DNA of 29,648 nucleotides, from assembly GCA_900551715.1 (NCBI GenBank), contig URXG01000026.1:1-29648 (forward strand), in the 5' to 3' direction. Position 1 is the first letter of the stretch. Every line of letters starts with the position of its first letter. The position numbers and the translations under genes were made by a program. This DNA is from an uncultured Blautia sp. (GTDB taxonomy: Bacteria > Bacillota > Clostridia > Lachnospirales > Lachnospiraceae). Below the pieces are notes generated by a model. It did no database searches. It was not told where the DNA came from and was given only the letters and a program-made list of their open reading frames with translations. Positions 15,272 through 24,054 of the stretch are shown here, in pieces.

Positions 15272-15754
15272 TCACCATTCCCGGCTGATCCCCATCTCAT
15301 CCAGCACAGCGGTAATGTCACCCATTCGGAAGCCGCGACGCTGAAGGTATCCGTAAAGGCGACGCATTGCTTTGTCATCCAGGGTATCGCCAGGGCTGCA
15401 TTTCTTCTCTATGGCGGTCCGGAGAAGGCTGGTCTCGTCCGGTTCTTCCAGGTCGCTGGCTTCTTCCCAGGCTTCAGATGCCACATCCCGGCTGATTCCC
15501 TTCTGCAAAAGCTCCTGAAAAATCTTCTGTCTGCTCTTGCTGTGGATGCGATAAAGGATATAATTCAGGGCATATCTGTAGTCATTCACATAACCATAAT
15601 CTTTCACATAGGCAACTGCGTCCTCTGCTGCCGCTTCTGAGAAGCCGCCCTGTATCAGTCGCTCCTGCAAACCTTTTTCTGTACGGTCCATATGTTCAAG
15701 AAGCCGCAGGGCTTTCCTGCGGGCTTCTCTCTGTTCGTTATAGTTCAATGTCAT
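15272..15754 (-). CDS. recX: RecX family regulator of RecA
   Basis: 160-residue, helix-rich, charged cytosolic protein with the three-helix repeats of RecX, for example VAYVKDYGYVNDYRYALNYI and LLQKGISRDVASEAW. RecX binds RecA filaments and modulates or inhibits strand exchange. It starts 9 bp after the recA stop codon, so the two are surely co-transcribed and share the SOS promoter. Length is typical for the short clostridial form. After its stop codon only 30 bp remain before the integrase remnant, and no terminator is seen there. Confidence 0.9.
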   Translation of the reverse strand: MTLNYNEQREARRKALRLLEHMDRTEKGLQERLIQGGFSEAAAEDAVAYVKDYGYVNDYRYALNYILYRIHSKSRQKIFQELLQKGISRDVASEAWEEASDLEEPDETSLLRTAIEKKCSPGDTLDDKAMRRLYGYLQRRGFRMGDITAVLDEMGISREW

Positions 15755-15763
15755 AATATCTGA

Positions 15764-16837
15764 TTATTCCAGTTCTTCTGTATCTTCAGAAAGAGCAGAT
15801 GCCTCTGTGGTCTCCTGTGCTGCTCCTGCTTCTTCAGGAAGAAGATGATAATGAATTCGTACTTTACGTTCAATCTCCTGGCATACCTCAGGATGCTCTT
15901 TCAGGAATACCTTTACATTCTCCCGACCCTGTCCGATACGGTCACCGTTGTAAGAGTACCATGCACCACTCTTATTTACTACATCACAGTCTGCTGCCAG
16001 ATCAAGGATCTCTCCTTCTCTGGAAATACCGGTACCAAACATAATATCAAATTCTGCCTGTTTGAAAGGCGGAGCAACTTTATTCTTCACTACTTTGACC
16101 TTGGTATGGTTACCAACCATCTCTCCACCCTGTTTCAGGGTCTCTGTTCGTCTTACATCCAGACGTACAGACGCATAGAACTTCAGGGCACGTCCACCAG
16201 TAGTCGTCTCCGGGTTACCAAACATAACTCCAACTTTCTCACGAAGCTGGTTGATAAAGATTACCACGCAGTTGGATCTGCTGATAGCTGCGGTAAGCTT
16301 CCTTAAAGCCTGTGACATCAGTCTGGCATGAAGGCCAACATGACTGTCCCCCATATCTCCTTCTATCTCAGCCTTGGGAACCAGTGCTGCAACAGAGTCC
16401 ACGATCACGATATCCACTGCACCGGAACGTACCATAGTCTCTGTAATCTCCAGTGCCTGCTCTCCATTATCCGGCTGAGAAATGTAAAGATTATCAATAT
16501 CTACACCAATATTCTTGGCATATACAGGATCCAGAGCATGCTCAGCATCGATAAATCCTGCAATACCGCCTCTTTTCTGTACCTCTGATACCATGTGAAG
16601 GGCTACGGTAGTCTTACCACTGGATTCAGGTCCGTAGATCTCAATAATACGTCCCTTGGGAACGCCGCCTACTCCCAGTGCAATATCCAGTCCCAGAGAG
16701 CCTGTAGGGATCGCCTCAACCTGCATATGGGAACTGGAATCTCCAAGCTTCATAACGGAACCCTTGCCGTATTGTTTCTCAATATGTCCTAAAGCAGCTT
16801 CCAGTGCTTTCTGTTTCTCTTCATTGATCATATCCAT
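15764..16837 (-). CDS. recA: RecA recombinase
   Basis: 357-residue DNA-dependent ATPase for homologous recombination and for LexA self-cleavage in the SOS response. The Walker A motif GPESSGKT is at 69-76, and EHALDPVYAKNIGVD, the loop FINQLREKVGVMFG and TTGGRALKFYASVRLD are all highly conserved. The C-terminus is acidic, as usual. AAGGAG precedes the ATG by 4 nt, which is tight. A second ATG two codons on (16829-16831) would have a spacing of 10, so the start is uncertain by two residues. It is the first gene of recA-recX, with an SOS box in its leader. Confidence 0.99.
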   Translation of the reverse strand: MDMINEEKQKALEAALGHIEKQYGKGSVMKLGDSSSHMQVEAIPTGSLGLDIALGVGGVPKGRIIEIYGPESSGKTTVALHMVSEVQKRGGIAGFIDAEHALDPVYAKNIGVDIDNLYISQPDNGEQALEITETMVRSGAVDIVIVDSVAALVPKAEIEGDMGDSHVGLHARLMSQALRKLTAAISRSNCVVIFINQLREKVGVMFGNPETTTGGRALKFYASVRLDVRRTETLKQGGEMVGNHTKVKVVKNKVAPPFKQAEFDIMFGTGISREGEILDLAADCDVVNKSGAWYSYNGDRIGQGRENVKVFLKEHPEVCQEIERKVRIHYHLLPEEAGAAQETTEASALSEDTEELE

Positions 16838-16869
16838 GATTCTCCTTATTATGTATTCTTGATCTTTTC

Positions 16870-16883
16870 CAAACCTATGTTCG
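16870..16883 (-). promoter_or_regulatory. LexA (SOS) box of recA
   Basis: The minus strand reads CGAACATAGGTTTG, which fits the Gram-positive LexA consensus CGAACRNRYGTTYC at 12 of 14 positions. It lies about 35 bp before the recA ATG and just downstream of the predicted transcription start. Confidence 0.85.
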
Positions 16884-16899
16884 TGTTTTTTCTAGTTAT

Positions 16900-16928
16900 A
16901 TGCTATTATAAAATGTCTCCAAAGTCAA
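16900..16928 (-). promoter_or_regulatory. Promoter of recA-recX
   Basis: TTGACT (16923-16928) and TAGCAT (16900-16905) are 17 bp apart on the minus strand. A better-looking TATAAT within this stretch lacks a -35 at proper spacing, so the exact start is uncertain. Confidence 0.5.
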
Positions 16929-16964
16929 GGAAAACTTTTCGTCTTTTTTCTTCTGTTTTCGCAG

Positions 16965-16995
16965 AAAAGGACACCACCTTTCTCAGGCAGTGTCC
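16965..16995 (-). terminator. Rho-independent terminator of glgA
   Basis: GGACACTGCC and GGTGGTGTCC on the minus strand form a 10-bp stem with two wobble pairs and a 7-nt loop, followed by TTTT. It lies about 85 bp past the glgA stop and before the recA promoter. Confidence 0.75.
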
Positions 16996-17079
16996 CCAGG
17001 GTTAACGCTCTTATCTTACAGGATCTTTTATTTTAAGCCAGGAAGAATCCGCTGAATTCCCGGCTCTGATATTCAGGCT

Positions 17080-18525
17080 TTATTCTCCGATCAGCCAGTT
17101 GTACATTTCTTCGTACTGTTTTGCTGAATGACCCCAAGAGAAATCTGCTGCCATGGCTCTGTCAACCATCTTGTTCCATTCACGTTTGTTGTCATAGAAT
17201 ACCCGTTCTGCATTACGAACAGTTGCAAGCATTTCATGAGCATTGTAGTTGATAAAGCTGAAGCCTGTACCTGTACCTTCAAACTCATTGTATGGCTCTA
17301 CAGTGTCTTTCAGGCCACCTGTCTCACGAACAATCGGTAATGTACCATAACGAAGGCTCATCAGCTGGCTGAGACCACATGGTTCAAAGAGTGACGGCAT
17401 AAGGAATGCATCAGATGCAGCATAAATACGGTGAGACAGTGGCTCATCATAGTAGATCTGCGCAGATACCTTGCCGTGATATTTCCAGTCGAAATGACGG
17501 AACATATTCTCGTATCTTTCCTCCCCTGTTCCAAGTACTACGATCTGTACTGCATCCTGGCAGAGTTCGTCCATAATATATGCAATCAGGTCAAAACCCT
17601 TCTGGTCTGTAAGACGGGAAACAATACCGATAAGCATCGCCTTCGGATCTTCATTCAGACCAAGATCTCTCTGAAGCTGAAGTTTGTTTTTGACTTTTTC
17701 TTTGCGGAATGTCTTGGCATTGTAATTCTGTGTGATGCATTTGTCTGTTTCGGGATTAAATACGTCGTAGTCAATTCCGTTGACAATCCCTCGCAGATCA
17801 TGGGAACGCGCATTAAGAAGTCCGTCAAGACGTTCTCCGTAGAACGGAGTCTTGATTTCTTCTGCATAAGTATTACTTACTGTAGTAACTGCATCTGCAA
17901 ATACAATGCCACCCTTCAGGAAGTTTGCATCTTTGTATGCTTCCAGCTTATCCGGTGCAAAATAATAATCAGACAGACCAGTGATACCCTGTACAGTCTT
18001 CACATCCCAGACACCTTGGAATTTCAGGTTGTGAATGGTCATAACTGTCTTGATTCCCCAGAAAAATTCGTTCTGCTGGAAAGAATCGTGAAGATAAACA
18101 GGTACAAGACCTGTCTGCCAGTCATGACAGTGAATAATGTCCGGTCTGAATCCGATCACCGGAAGTACGGAAAGTACAGCCTTGGAGAAAAATGCGAATT
18201 TCTCCAGATCCCATGGTGCACTGTCATATGGTTTTGGTCCACTGAAATAATATTCATTATCAATAAAGTAGAACTGTATTCCGTCATACTCCATATGCAT
18301 AATTCCAACATAGCAGTTCTTGTATCCCAGATCCATGTAAAAATGGGTAATATACTCCATTTTGTCCTTCCATTCCTGTTTCATACAGGCATATTTCGGA
18401 AGGATCACACGAACATCAAAATAACGTTTATCGAAACATTTCGGGAGTGCTCCGGCTACATCGGCCAGACCGCCTGTTTTAATAAATGGTACTGCTTCGG
18501 ATGTTGCAAATAAAATCTTTTTCAT
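17080..18525 (-). CDS. glgA: Glycogen synthase (ADP-glucose, GT5)
   Basis: 481-residue cytosolic glycosyltransferase that extends alpha-1,4-glucan from ADP-glucose. The N-terminus reads MKKILFATSEAVPFIKTGGL with the ADP-binding K16-TGG, then LADVAGALP. The family block IIHCHDWQTGLVPVYL and the C-terminal nucleotide-site run LMPSLFEPCGLSQL...RYGTLPIVRETGGL are intact. Length is normal. The ATG at 18525 is chosen because AAGGAGG lies 11 nt before it. The in-frame ATG at 18549 would put that site inside the gene. No other glg gene is nearby. It has its own promoter overlapping the end of spo0A and its own terminator, so it forms a single-gene unit. Confidence 0.96.
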   Translation of the reverse strand: MKKILFATSEAVPFIKTGGLADVAGALPKCFDKRYFDVRVILPKYACMKQEWKDKMEYITHFYMDLGYKNCYVGIMHMEYDGIQFYFIDNEYYFSGPKPYDSAPWDLEKFAFFSKAVLSVLPVIGFRPDIIHCHDWQTGLVPVYLHDSFQQNEFFWGIKTVMTIHNLKFQGVWDVKTVQGITGLSDYYFAPDKLEAYKDANFLKGGIVFADAVTTVSNTYAEEIKTPFYGERLDGLLNARSHDLRGIVNGIDYDVFNPETDKCITQNYNAKTFRKEKVKNKLQLQRDLGLNEDPKAMLIGIVSRLTDQKGFDLIAYIMDELCQDAVQIVVLGTGEERYENMFRHFDWKYHGKVSAQIYYDEPLSHRIYAASDAFLMPSLFEPCGLSQLMSLRYGTLPIVRETGGLKDTVEPYNEFEGTGTGFSFINYNAHEMLATVRNAERVFYDNKREWNKMVDRAMAADFSWGHSAKQYEEMYNWLIGE

Positions 18526-18598
18526 CTGTAGATACCCCTCCTTGGTCACTTTGCTTTAACCTTCACAGATTTGACATTCTGTATTGGCTCTTTTGTAC

Positions 18599-18627
18599 AT
18601 TATAACCTAAAAAACATCTATTGGAAA
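18599..18627 (-). promoter_or_regulatory. Promoter of glgA
   Basis: A perfect TATAAT (18599-18604) and TTTCCA (18622-18627) are 17 bp apart on the minus strand. The -35 lies inside the last codons of spo0A and within an inverted repeat. Confidence 0.65.
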
Positions 18628-18638
18628 GAGTGTTTTTT
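18609..18638 (-). terminator. AT-rich hairpin over the spo0A stop codon, possible weak terminator
   Basis: AAAAAACA and TGTTTTTT on the minus strand form an 8-bp inverted repeat around a 14-nt loop that includes the spo0A stop. The T-run is part of the stem, as in some weak terminators. It overlaps the glgA -35 element. Confidence 0.4.
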
Positions 18639-19427
18639 ATGTTCCAGACGAATCTTATCAGCTATCAGTGCAATAAACTCTGAATTGGTAGGTTTGCCTT
18701 TTCCAGTGCTGACTGTATAGCCGAATAAGGCATCAAGGGTATCCATTTTACCCCGGCTCCATGCCACTTCTATAGCATGACGGATAGCCCGTTCTACTCT
18801 GCTGGGCGTGGTCTGATGCTTCTTCGCAATGGTAGGATACAAAATCTTTGTAATGGAATTCAGCATTTCCACATCACTTACTGCAAGGATGATCGCATCT
18901 CTGAGATACTGATATCCCTTAATATGCGCCGGTACTCCAATTTCATGGATAATGTTGGTTACATCTGCTTCCAGATCATGTTTTCCATAGGAAACTGGTT
19001 CTTCTCTGAGAGTCTGGTATACCGGTTCTTTCATAGTCCTTCTGTCACCATTGTGTCTTATGTGTTTGATACGGTTCAGAAGTATCTCATGATCAAAGGG
19101 CTTCAGCATATAATAATCTGCACCCAGGTTGAAGGCATCTTCTGTGATTCTCTCCTGGCCTACAGCAGAAACAACGATAAATGCAGGTGTTTTCTTTAAT
19201 TTGTCGTCATGTCCACACCGTTCCATTACTGTCAGTCCATCCATCTTTGGCATAATAATATCCAGAACTACCACATCCGGTTCTTTTTCCCTGATAATGG
19301 TACATATTTCTTCTCCGTTGTGTGCTTTTCCCACCAGTGTAAGGTCATTATCTTCTTCAATCATACGCCCAAGTATCTCTACCATTTTGTCGTTATCGTC
19401 TGCTATCGCCACATTTAATTTTTCCAT
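18618..19427 (-). CDS. spo0A: Sporulation master regulator Spo0A
   Basis: 269-residue response regulator that starts sporulation when phosphorylated. The receiver domain (about 1-120) has the acidic pair D10 D11, the phosphoacceptor D56 in VVVLDIIMPKMDG, the switch residue in VVSAVG and the lysine in MLKPFD. The C-terminal DNA-binding effector domain (about 150-265) carries the Spo0A-specific blocks GVPAHIKGYQYLRDAI and PSRVERAIRHAIEVAW, which contacts 0A boxes. Length is typical. AGGAGGAG lies before the ATG. It follows spoIVB after 240 bp, the conserved arrangement in Bacillus and Clostridia, and has its own promoter. Clostridia activate it by direct kinases rather than a full phosphorelay. 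Confidence 0.98.
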   Translation of the reverse strand: MEKLNVAIADDNDKMVEILGRMIEEDNDLTLVGKAHNGEEICTIIREKEPDVVVLDIIMPKMDGLTVMERCGHDDKLKKTPAFIVVSAVGQERITEDAFNLGADYYMLKPFDHEILLNRIKHIRHNGDRRTMKEPVYQTLREEPVSYGKHDLEADVTNIIHEIGVPAHIKGYQYLRDAIILAVSDVEMLNSITKILYPTIAKKHQTTPSRVERAIRHAIEVAWSRGKMDTLDALFGYTVSTGKGKPTNSEFIALIADKIRLEHKKHSFQ

Positions 19428-19506
19428 GAAACCAGTCTCCTCCTAACCTGCTTTTTCAGCCATGTATCCACAAAAATCTGTTTCTGTTGTTTGCTGCAAC
19501 AAAGAT

Positions 19507-19536
19507 ATTATAGAGGATTGCTCCTTGCGAAATCAA
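19507..19536 (-). promoter_or_regulatory. Promoter of spo0A
   Basis: TTGATT (19531-19536) and TATAAT (19507-19512) are 18 bp apart on the minus strand in the 240-bp gap after spoIVB, giving a leader of about 75 nt. Confidence 0.6.
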
Positions 19537-19667
19537 GCCGAAACAGGGAGAATGGACGGATTTTCGTTCGCTTAAAATCGAGGTTTTATGCGGTTTTCTG
19601 ACTATATCAAACACAATATTCGTTCTTTCGTTTCCTTTCGCCATCTACATTTTTCTACAGATATTTC

Positions 19668-20879
19668 TCATCGATTTTTTTCATTTTCCAACATAGTTTC
19701 TGCAAAAATCCCATACCCGGTAGCTGCATCCTGAATGAATACATGGGTTACTGCACCCACAAATTTTCCATTCTGTATTACAGGACTTCCAGACATTCCC
19801 TGGACAATACCGCCGGTAATATCCAGAAGAGCCGGATCCGTTATATGGATCACAAAACTTTTGTTGCTGTCTTCATGATTCATGTCGATTTTGGTAATTT
19901 CAGCCTCATATTCCTTTACAGTACCATCTACACAGCAGAGAATGGATGCAGGTCCTGTCTCCAGTTCCTGTTTATAGGCCATCTCCATTTTCTGCAGACT
20001 CACAGCTGAAGTTGACCCATAATAAATTCCGTAGATTCCTTTTTCGCTGTTCTGACTGACAGAGCCGATGACTTTCCCTGGTTCGTATCGAATCAGTCCC
20101 GCCAATTCTCCTGGATTTCCGCTGGTTCCTTTCTGTATTCCAAGAATTTCAGCCTGATAAAGTCTGCCCTGTCCGACCTTAAGAAGACTGCCCGTATCCA
20201 TATCACTGATTCCATGTCCCAGTGCTCCAAATCTACCATTTTTATCCACATAGGTAAGAGTTCCGATGCCCTGGGTATCATCTCGTACCCAGATTCCCAG
20301 ACGATATTTTCCTTCGATATCTTTTACCGGCGTCAGGGAAACCGGAATATTTTCTCCGTCTCTCACCACTCCCAGTATCACATTCTGTTCTTTCAGTTCT
20401 GTAAGATCTTTTATGAGATCTTTTTTGTTTCGGACTTCCTGCTGATTAAAAGTCACAATATAATCTCCTGGTTTTACTATATCTCTGGCTGGTTCTTCTT
20501 TTGTACCTTCTTCCGACATGATTTCTCCTGTATCTATGATCATCACACCTTCTGTTTCCATGTAAATACCTACTGTATTACCGCTGACATACACAGAAGT
20601 ACTTTCTCCAGGAAGAACTTTTACCTCTTTAAATGGAACCACACCCAGAAGTTTCAGAGGCAGAAGATAACTGCCATCACTGGATACGGTAATTGCATTT
20701 TCCACTGTAACCAGCGGATAATTCAGTACTTTTTCCACCTGTTTTTCCTGCCCTCTGTACATATGGATCTCATCTGGTATCTTGCGGTCCAGATATCTGT
20801 ATCCCAGCCACAGTGCTGCCAGAAGATCCAGTACAAGACAGCATAAAACAAAAGCTCTGTATCGTTTCTTTATCTCCAT
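19668..20879 (-). CDS. spoIVB: SpoIVB serine peptidase
   Basis: 403-residue S55 peptidase. In B. subtilis it is made in the forespore, crosses the inner membrane, and cuts SpoIVFA to activate pro-sigma-K processing. A single N-terminal hydrophobic anchor (about 8-27) is followed by a PDZ domain (about 100-190). The protease domain has H222 in GALGHGISD, D348 in HITDPALL and the serine S363 in VQGMSGSPV. Length matches the family. The ATG has a GGTG-type ribosome site. It lies between the recN terminator and spo0A. A sigma-F/G-like element precedes it. Many Clostridia keep SpoIVB although the sigma-K pathway is altered in some. Confidence 0.96.
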   Translation of the reverse strand: MEIKKRYRAFVLCCLVLDLLAALWLGYRYLDRKIPDEIHMYRGQEKQVEKVLNYPLVTVENAITVSSDGSYLLPLKLLGVVPFKEVKVLPGESTSVYVSGNTVGIYMETEGVMIIDTGEIMSEEGTKEEPARDIVKPGDYIVTFNQQEVRNKKDLIKDLTELKEQNVILGVVRDGENIPVSLTPVKDIEGKYRLGIWVRDDTQGIGTLTYVDKNGRFGALGHGISDMDTGSLLKVGQGRLYQAEILGIQKGTSGNPGELAGLIRYEPGKVIGSVSQNSEKGIYGIYYGSTSAVSLQKMEMAYKQELETGPASILCCVDGTVKEYEAEITKIDMNHEDSNKSFVIHITDPALLDITGGIVQGMSGSPVIQNGKFVGAVTHVFIQDAATGYGIFAETMLENEKNR

Positions 20880-20901
20880 TTCACCACACCCTTCTTTTGT
20901 A

Positions 20902-20934
20902 AAGTATCGTAACTGTTCTACTGAATAATTACAA
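20902..20934 (-). promoter_or_regulatory. Promoter region of spoIVB (sigma-A-like or forespore sigma)
   Basis: Two overlapping readings are possible on the minus strand. One is TTGTAA (20929-20934), 17 bp, TACGAT (20906-20911), sigma-A-like. The other is TAATTA (20926-20931), 17 bp, GATACTT (20902-20908), close to sigma-G elements TGAATA and CATACTA. The forespore reading fits the known biology of spoIVB. Confidence 0.4.
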
Positions 20935-20936
20935 AG

Positions 20937-20972
20937 TAAAAGAGAGGTAATCCTCTCAGATCATCCTCTCTT
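20937..20972 (-). terminator. Rho-independent terminator after recN (end of the long operon)
   Basis: AAGAGAGG (20972-20965) and CCTCTCTT (20947-20940) pair on the minus strand with extra AT pairs inside, followed by TTTT. It lies just past the recN stop and before the spoIVB promoter. Confidence 0.85.
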
Positions 20973-20989
20973 ATTATCTGTAAATTCAT

Positions 20990-22681
20990 TTATTTCAGTC
21001 TTGCATTTTTATGTACCTGTGCCAATTCTTTCATTTCTCTGGCGTTCTGAAGAACAGCCTCTGTGATCTCAGCTCCACCCAGAAGTCTTGCCAGCTCTCT
21101 GACAGATTCTTCCTTGTCCAGCGGATGGATCTCTGTTATGGTTTCGGTACCTTTCTGGTGTTTTTCGATTTCAAAATGGATATCTGCCATTGCTGCGATC
21201 TGAGGCAGATGTGTGATACAGAGTACCTGATGGCAGCCACCGATCACAGCCATCTTTTCGGATACTTTCTGTGCAGTCCTTCCACTGATTCCTGTGTCAA
21301 TCTCGTCAAAGATCAGCGTCTCGATCTGGTCTCTGTCTGCCAGAATTGCTTTCAGTGCCAGCATAATCCTTGAAAGTTCACCACCGGATACGATTTTGCC
21401 CAGTGGTTTCAGAGCTTCACCGGGATTGGTGGAAATCTCATATTCGATATTGTCATATCCATTAGGTGAATACTCTTTCTGATCACGGAATGTAATACGA
21501 AATTCCACATCCAGAAAATTAAGATCTTTCAGACCTTCTATGATTTTTTCTGTAAGTGCTGTACTATATTGTTTCCGGACTTTGGAAAGTTCATGTGAAA
21601 TTCTGTCCAGTTTCTGACGACTTTTTTCTACCTGTGCAAGAGCATTCTGGTAGCATTCTTCATATCTGTTAAGTTTATCCAGTTTTTGCTGTTGCACCTC
21701 TCCATACTTCCGGATTTCTTCAATGCTCTGTCCATATTTTGCTTTCAGACCATTGATCAGATCCAGTCTTTTTTCGGTTTCGTAAAAAGTCTCGTCGTCA
21801 AAACTCATCTCTTCCACGTAAGATGAAACTTCTCTGTTAAAATCATTAAGGAGTCCGTCGATCTCCTGAAGAGTTCCTGCAAGACTTTCCAGCTGTGGAT
21901 CAAATTCCGTGATCCTGGTAAGTTCCCGATAGGCAGATCCTACAGATTCTCCTGCCCCCTGACCGGAATCATACCCGGTAAGACTGTGTACTGCCTGCAT
22001 GGTATCCAGAATCTTTTTGCCATTGTCCAATTTCCTGTACAGGCTTTCCAGTTCCTCGTCCTCACCGTTTTTCAGGTCAGCACTTTCGATTTCTTTGATC
22101 TCAAATTCCAGAAAAGCACGTTCTCTGTTTCTCTGCTCTTCATCCATGTCCAGACTTTTCAGCTCACGAAGACAGTTTCTGTACTCTCCGTAAGCCTCTC
22201 TGACTTTCTCTTTCAGCGGATCGATCTCGGATTTGCCATAGGAATCCAGAATCTCCAGCTGCTTATCCTGATAAAGAAGAGACTGGTGTTCGTGCTGGCC
22301 ATGAATATCCAGAAGGCAGGATGCCGCTGCTTTCATCTGGGATACAGTACAGGTCTCTCCATTGATCTTGCTGATACTTCTGCCATCCAGGATCTTGCGG
22401 GTGAGAAGTACCTGACCATCTTCCAGCTGGATTCCCAGATTAAGAAGAGTTTCTTCTGCATGTTTGTTTTCTACCTGAAAGAGAAGCTCCACAAGTGCAT
22501 AGGAGGCTCCGGAACGTATCATATCTCTGGCACTTCTGCTGCCAAGTATCAGCTGCATGGAGCCAAGAAGGATGGATTTACCTGCTCCAGTTTCACCTGT
22601 GAGGATATTCAGCCCCGATCCGAATTCCACCTCAATGTCTTCGATAAGTGCCAGATTTTTTACATGAAGATGAACTAACAT
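20990..22681 (-). CDS. recN: DNA repair protein RecN
   Basis: 563-residue SMC-like ATPase for double-strand break repair. Walker A is GETGAGKS (about 29-36). Long coiled-coil arms lie about 150-380, and the C-terminal half has the ABC signature GELSRIMLALK, Walker B TLIFDEIDTGISG and the switch ITHLPQIAAMAD. Length is typical. The ATG at 22679-22681 lies inside the end of argR, a 7-nt overlap, so translation is probably coupled. Its own ribosome site is poor. It is the last gene of the nusB-recN operon. The argR-recN pair is conserved widely in Firmicutes. Confidence 0.97.
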   Translation of the reverse strand: MLVHLHVKNLALIEDIEVEFGSGLNILTGETGAGKSILLGSMQLILGSRSARDMIRSGASYALVELLFQVENKHAEETLLNLGIQLEDGQVLLTRKILDGRSISKINGETCTVSQMKAAASCLLDIHGQHEHQSLLYQDKQLEILDSYGKSEIDPLKEKVREAYGEYRNCLRELKSLDMDEEQRNRERAFLEFEIKEIESADLKNGEDEELESLYRKLDNGKKILDTMQAVHSLTGYDSGQGAGESVGSAYRELTRITEFDPQLESLAGTLQEIDGLLNDFNREVSSYVEEMSFDDETFYETEKRLDLINGLKAKYGQSIEEIRKYGEVQQQKLDKLNRYEECYQNALAQVEKSRQKLDRISHELSKVRKQYSTALTEKIIEGLKDLNFLDVEFRITFRDQKEYSPNGYDNIEYEISTNPGEALKPLGKIVSGGELSRIMLALKAILADRDQIETLIFDEIDTGISGRTAQKVSEKMAVIGGCHQVLCITHLPQIAAMADIHFEIEKHQKGTETITEIHPLDKEESVRELARLLGGAEITEAVLQNAREMKELAQVHKNARLK

Positions 22682-23130
22682 AATTTAACGATTCCTTTCA
22701 GCTTGTCAGCTGCTGTTTTTGCCTGCTCCACATCTCTAGACACACACATTACTGTATCGTCACCGGCAATACAGCCCAGGATTTCTTTCCAGTTCAGTGC
22801 ATCCAGTGCTGCTGCCACTCCCATTGCCATACCCGGTACTGTCCGGATAACGATCATATTCTGACCTATATCAATGGAGGTAAGTGCATCATGAAGCACT
22901 CTTGTATATTTGTCCCCCAGCTCCTGTGATGCACTGTTCAGGATCGCATAATGGGACTTGCCATCTTTTCCTGCAACCTTGGTCATCTTCAGAGCTCTTA
23001 TATCTCTGGAAACGGTAGCCTGAGTTACTTTGAACCCGGCTTCATTCAGTCTCGCTGCCAGTTCCTCCTGTGTATCAATATCATACTGCTGAATCAGTTC
23101 TATAATTTTTTCATGTCTTGCAACCTTCAA
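22675..23130 (-). CDS. argR: Arginine repressor ArgR
   Basis: 151-residue hexameric regulator that represses arginine synthesis and activates its breakdown when arginine binds. The N-terminal winged helix includes TQEELAARL and the recognition segment VTQATVSRDIRALKM, with the SR pair. The C-terminal oligomerisation domain holds GCIAGDDTVM, whose Asp pair binds arginine. The start is a TTG at 23128-23130 with GGAGG 7 nt before it. No ATG lies at a plausible place. No arg genes are nearby, and it is linked to recN and nadK as in other Firmicutes. Confidence 0.95.
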   Translation of the reverse strand: MKVARHEKIIELIQQYDIDTQEELAARLNEAGFKVTQATVSRDIRALKMTKVAGKDGKSHYAILNSASQELGDKYTRVLHDALTSIDIGQNMIVIRTVPGMAMGVAAALDALNWKEILGCIAGDDTVMCVSRDVEQAKTAADKLKGIVKLC

Positions 23131-23178
23131 AATACATCCTCCATTGTGCCAGTATACTGATCCTTACATGCTGCACAC

Positions 23179-24039
23179 TCAGTGATCACGCATTTTCTGC
23201 CGCAGCACCTCCACAAAACTCACATGGTTCAGTTTCAGTATCCGGCTGCTGACAGAAGCCTTCTGAATGACGATACGGTCCCCTGTTACCATAGGGATCA
23301 CTGTATCTCCGTCAAAAGAGGCCAGACCATTCTCCATGTCCTCATGTCTGCCTTCCCCAAGTTCTACTGTGATCACATCTTCTGCCGGAAAAATAATACT
23401 TCTGGTATTCAGAGTATGAGGTGCAATAGGTGTCATAAGTGTCATTGCTCCATTGGGTGAAACAATAGGTCCCCCACAGGACAGACTGTATCCTGTAGAT
23501 CCTGTTGGGGTGGAAATGATAATACCATCTGCGTTGTAGGAATTCAGATATACGTCGTTTACATAATTCTTGAAACGAACCACTCGAAGTGCTCCCTCTC
23601 TGCAGATCACAATATCGTTCAGTGCCACATCTCTGCCTATGACTTTATCACCACGATAGACTGTTCCTGTAAGCATCATTCTCTCTTCAATCTCATAATC
23701 ATCTTCCATAAGCTGATCCAGTGCAGAATATACGGAATGCTTGTCTACTTCTGCCAGAAATCCCAGTGTTCCCAGATTGATTCCCAGCATGGGTATTTCT
23801 CTGTATACCACATCTCTGGATGCCTGCAGAAGTGTTCCGTCTCCTCCCAGAACCAGAAGGCACTCTGTTCCCTCCGGTATCAGATCCGGATCTGTATAAT
23901 GATATGCTCCTTCTTTTTTACGTTCTGCCTGCTGAACCGGACATTCCCTGCCATGTTCCTTCAGGTAAGATACAATTTGATTGGTAAACTGAAGATTCTG
24001 ATCTTTGGCACAGTTTGTTATAATATAAAATTTATCCAT
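23179..24039 (-). CDS. nadK: NAD kinase
   Basis: 286-residue enzyme that phosphorylates NAD to NADP, the sole source of NADP. The catalytic motif GGDGT is at 65-69, followed by GINLGTLGFLAE (86-97), ALNDIVICRE and the glycine-rich NADGIIISTPTGSTGYSL block that binds the nucleotide. Length is normal. It starts 15 bp after tlyA and ends 48 bp before argR, inside the long operon. Confidence 0.97.
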   Translation of the reverse strand: MDKFYIITNCAKDQNLQFTNQIVSYLKEHGRECPVQQAERKKEGAYHYTDPDLIPEGTECLLVLGGDGTLLQASRDVVYREIPMLGINLGTLGFLAEVDKHSVYSALDQLMEDDYEIEERMMLTGTVYRGDKVIGRDVALNDIVICREGALRVVRFKNYVNDVYLNSYNADGIIISTPTGSTGYSLSCGGPIVSPNGAMTLMTPIAPHTLNTRSIIFPAEDVITVELGEGRHEDMENGLASFDGDTVIPMVTGDRIVIQKASVSSRILKLNHVSFVEVLRQKMRDH

Positions 24040-24054
24040 ATCTGTCTGCCTTCC

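Noticed and set aside
17431..18513. 360-codon open frame opposite glgA
   Set aside because: glgA is complete with all motifs on the other strand. The open antisense frame results from codon bias, and it has no ribosome site.
19456..19644. 62-codon minus-strand frame between spoIVB and spo0A
   Set aside because: It covers the spo0A promoter, lacks a ribosome site and resembles nothing known.
19428..19667. Spo0A boxes before spo0A itself, as in Bacillus
   Set aside because: No TGTCGAA or its complement occurs here. Near-matches such as TGTAGAA are too weak and lie over 100 bp upstream of the promoter.
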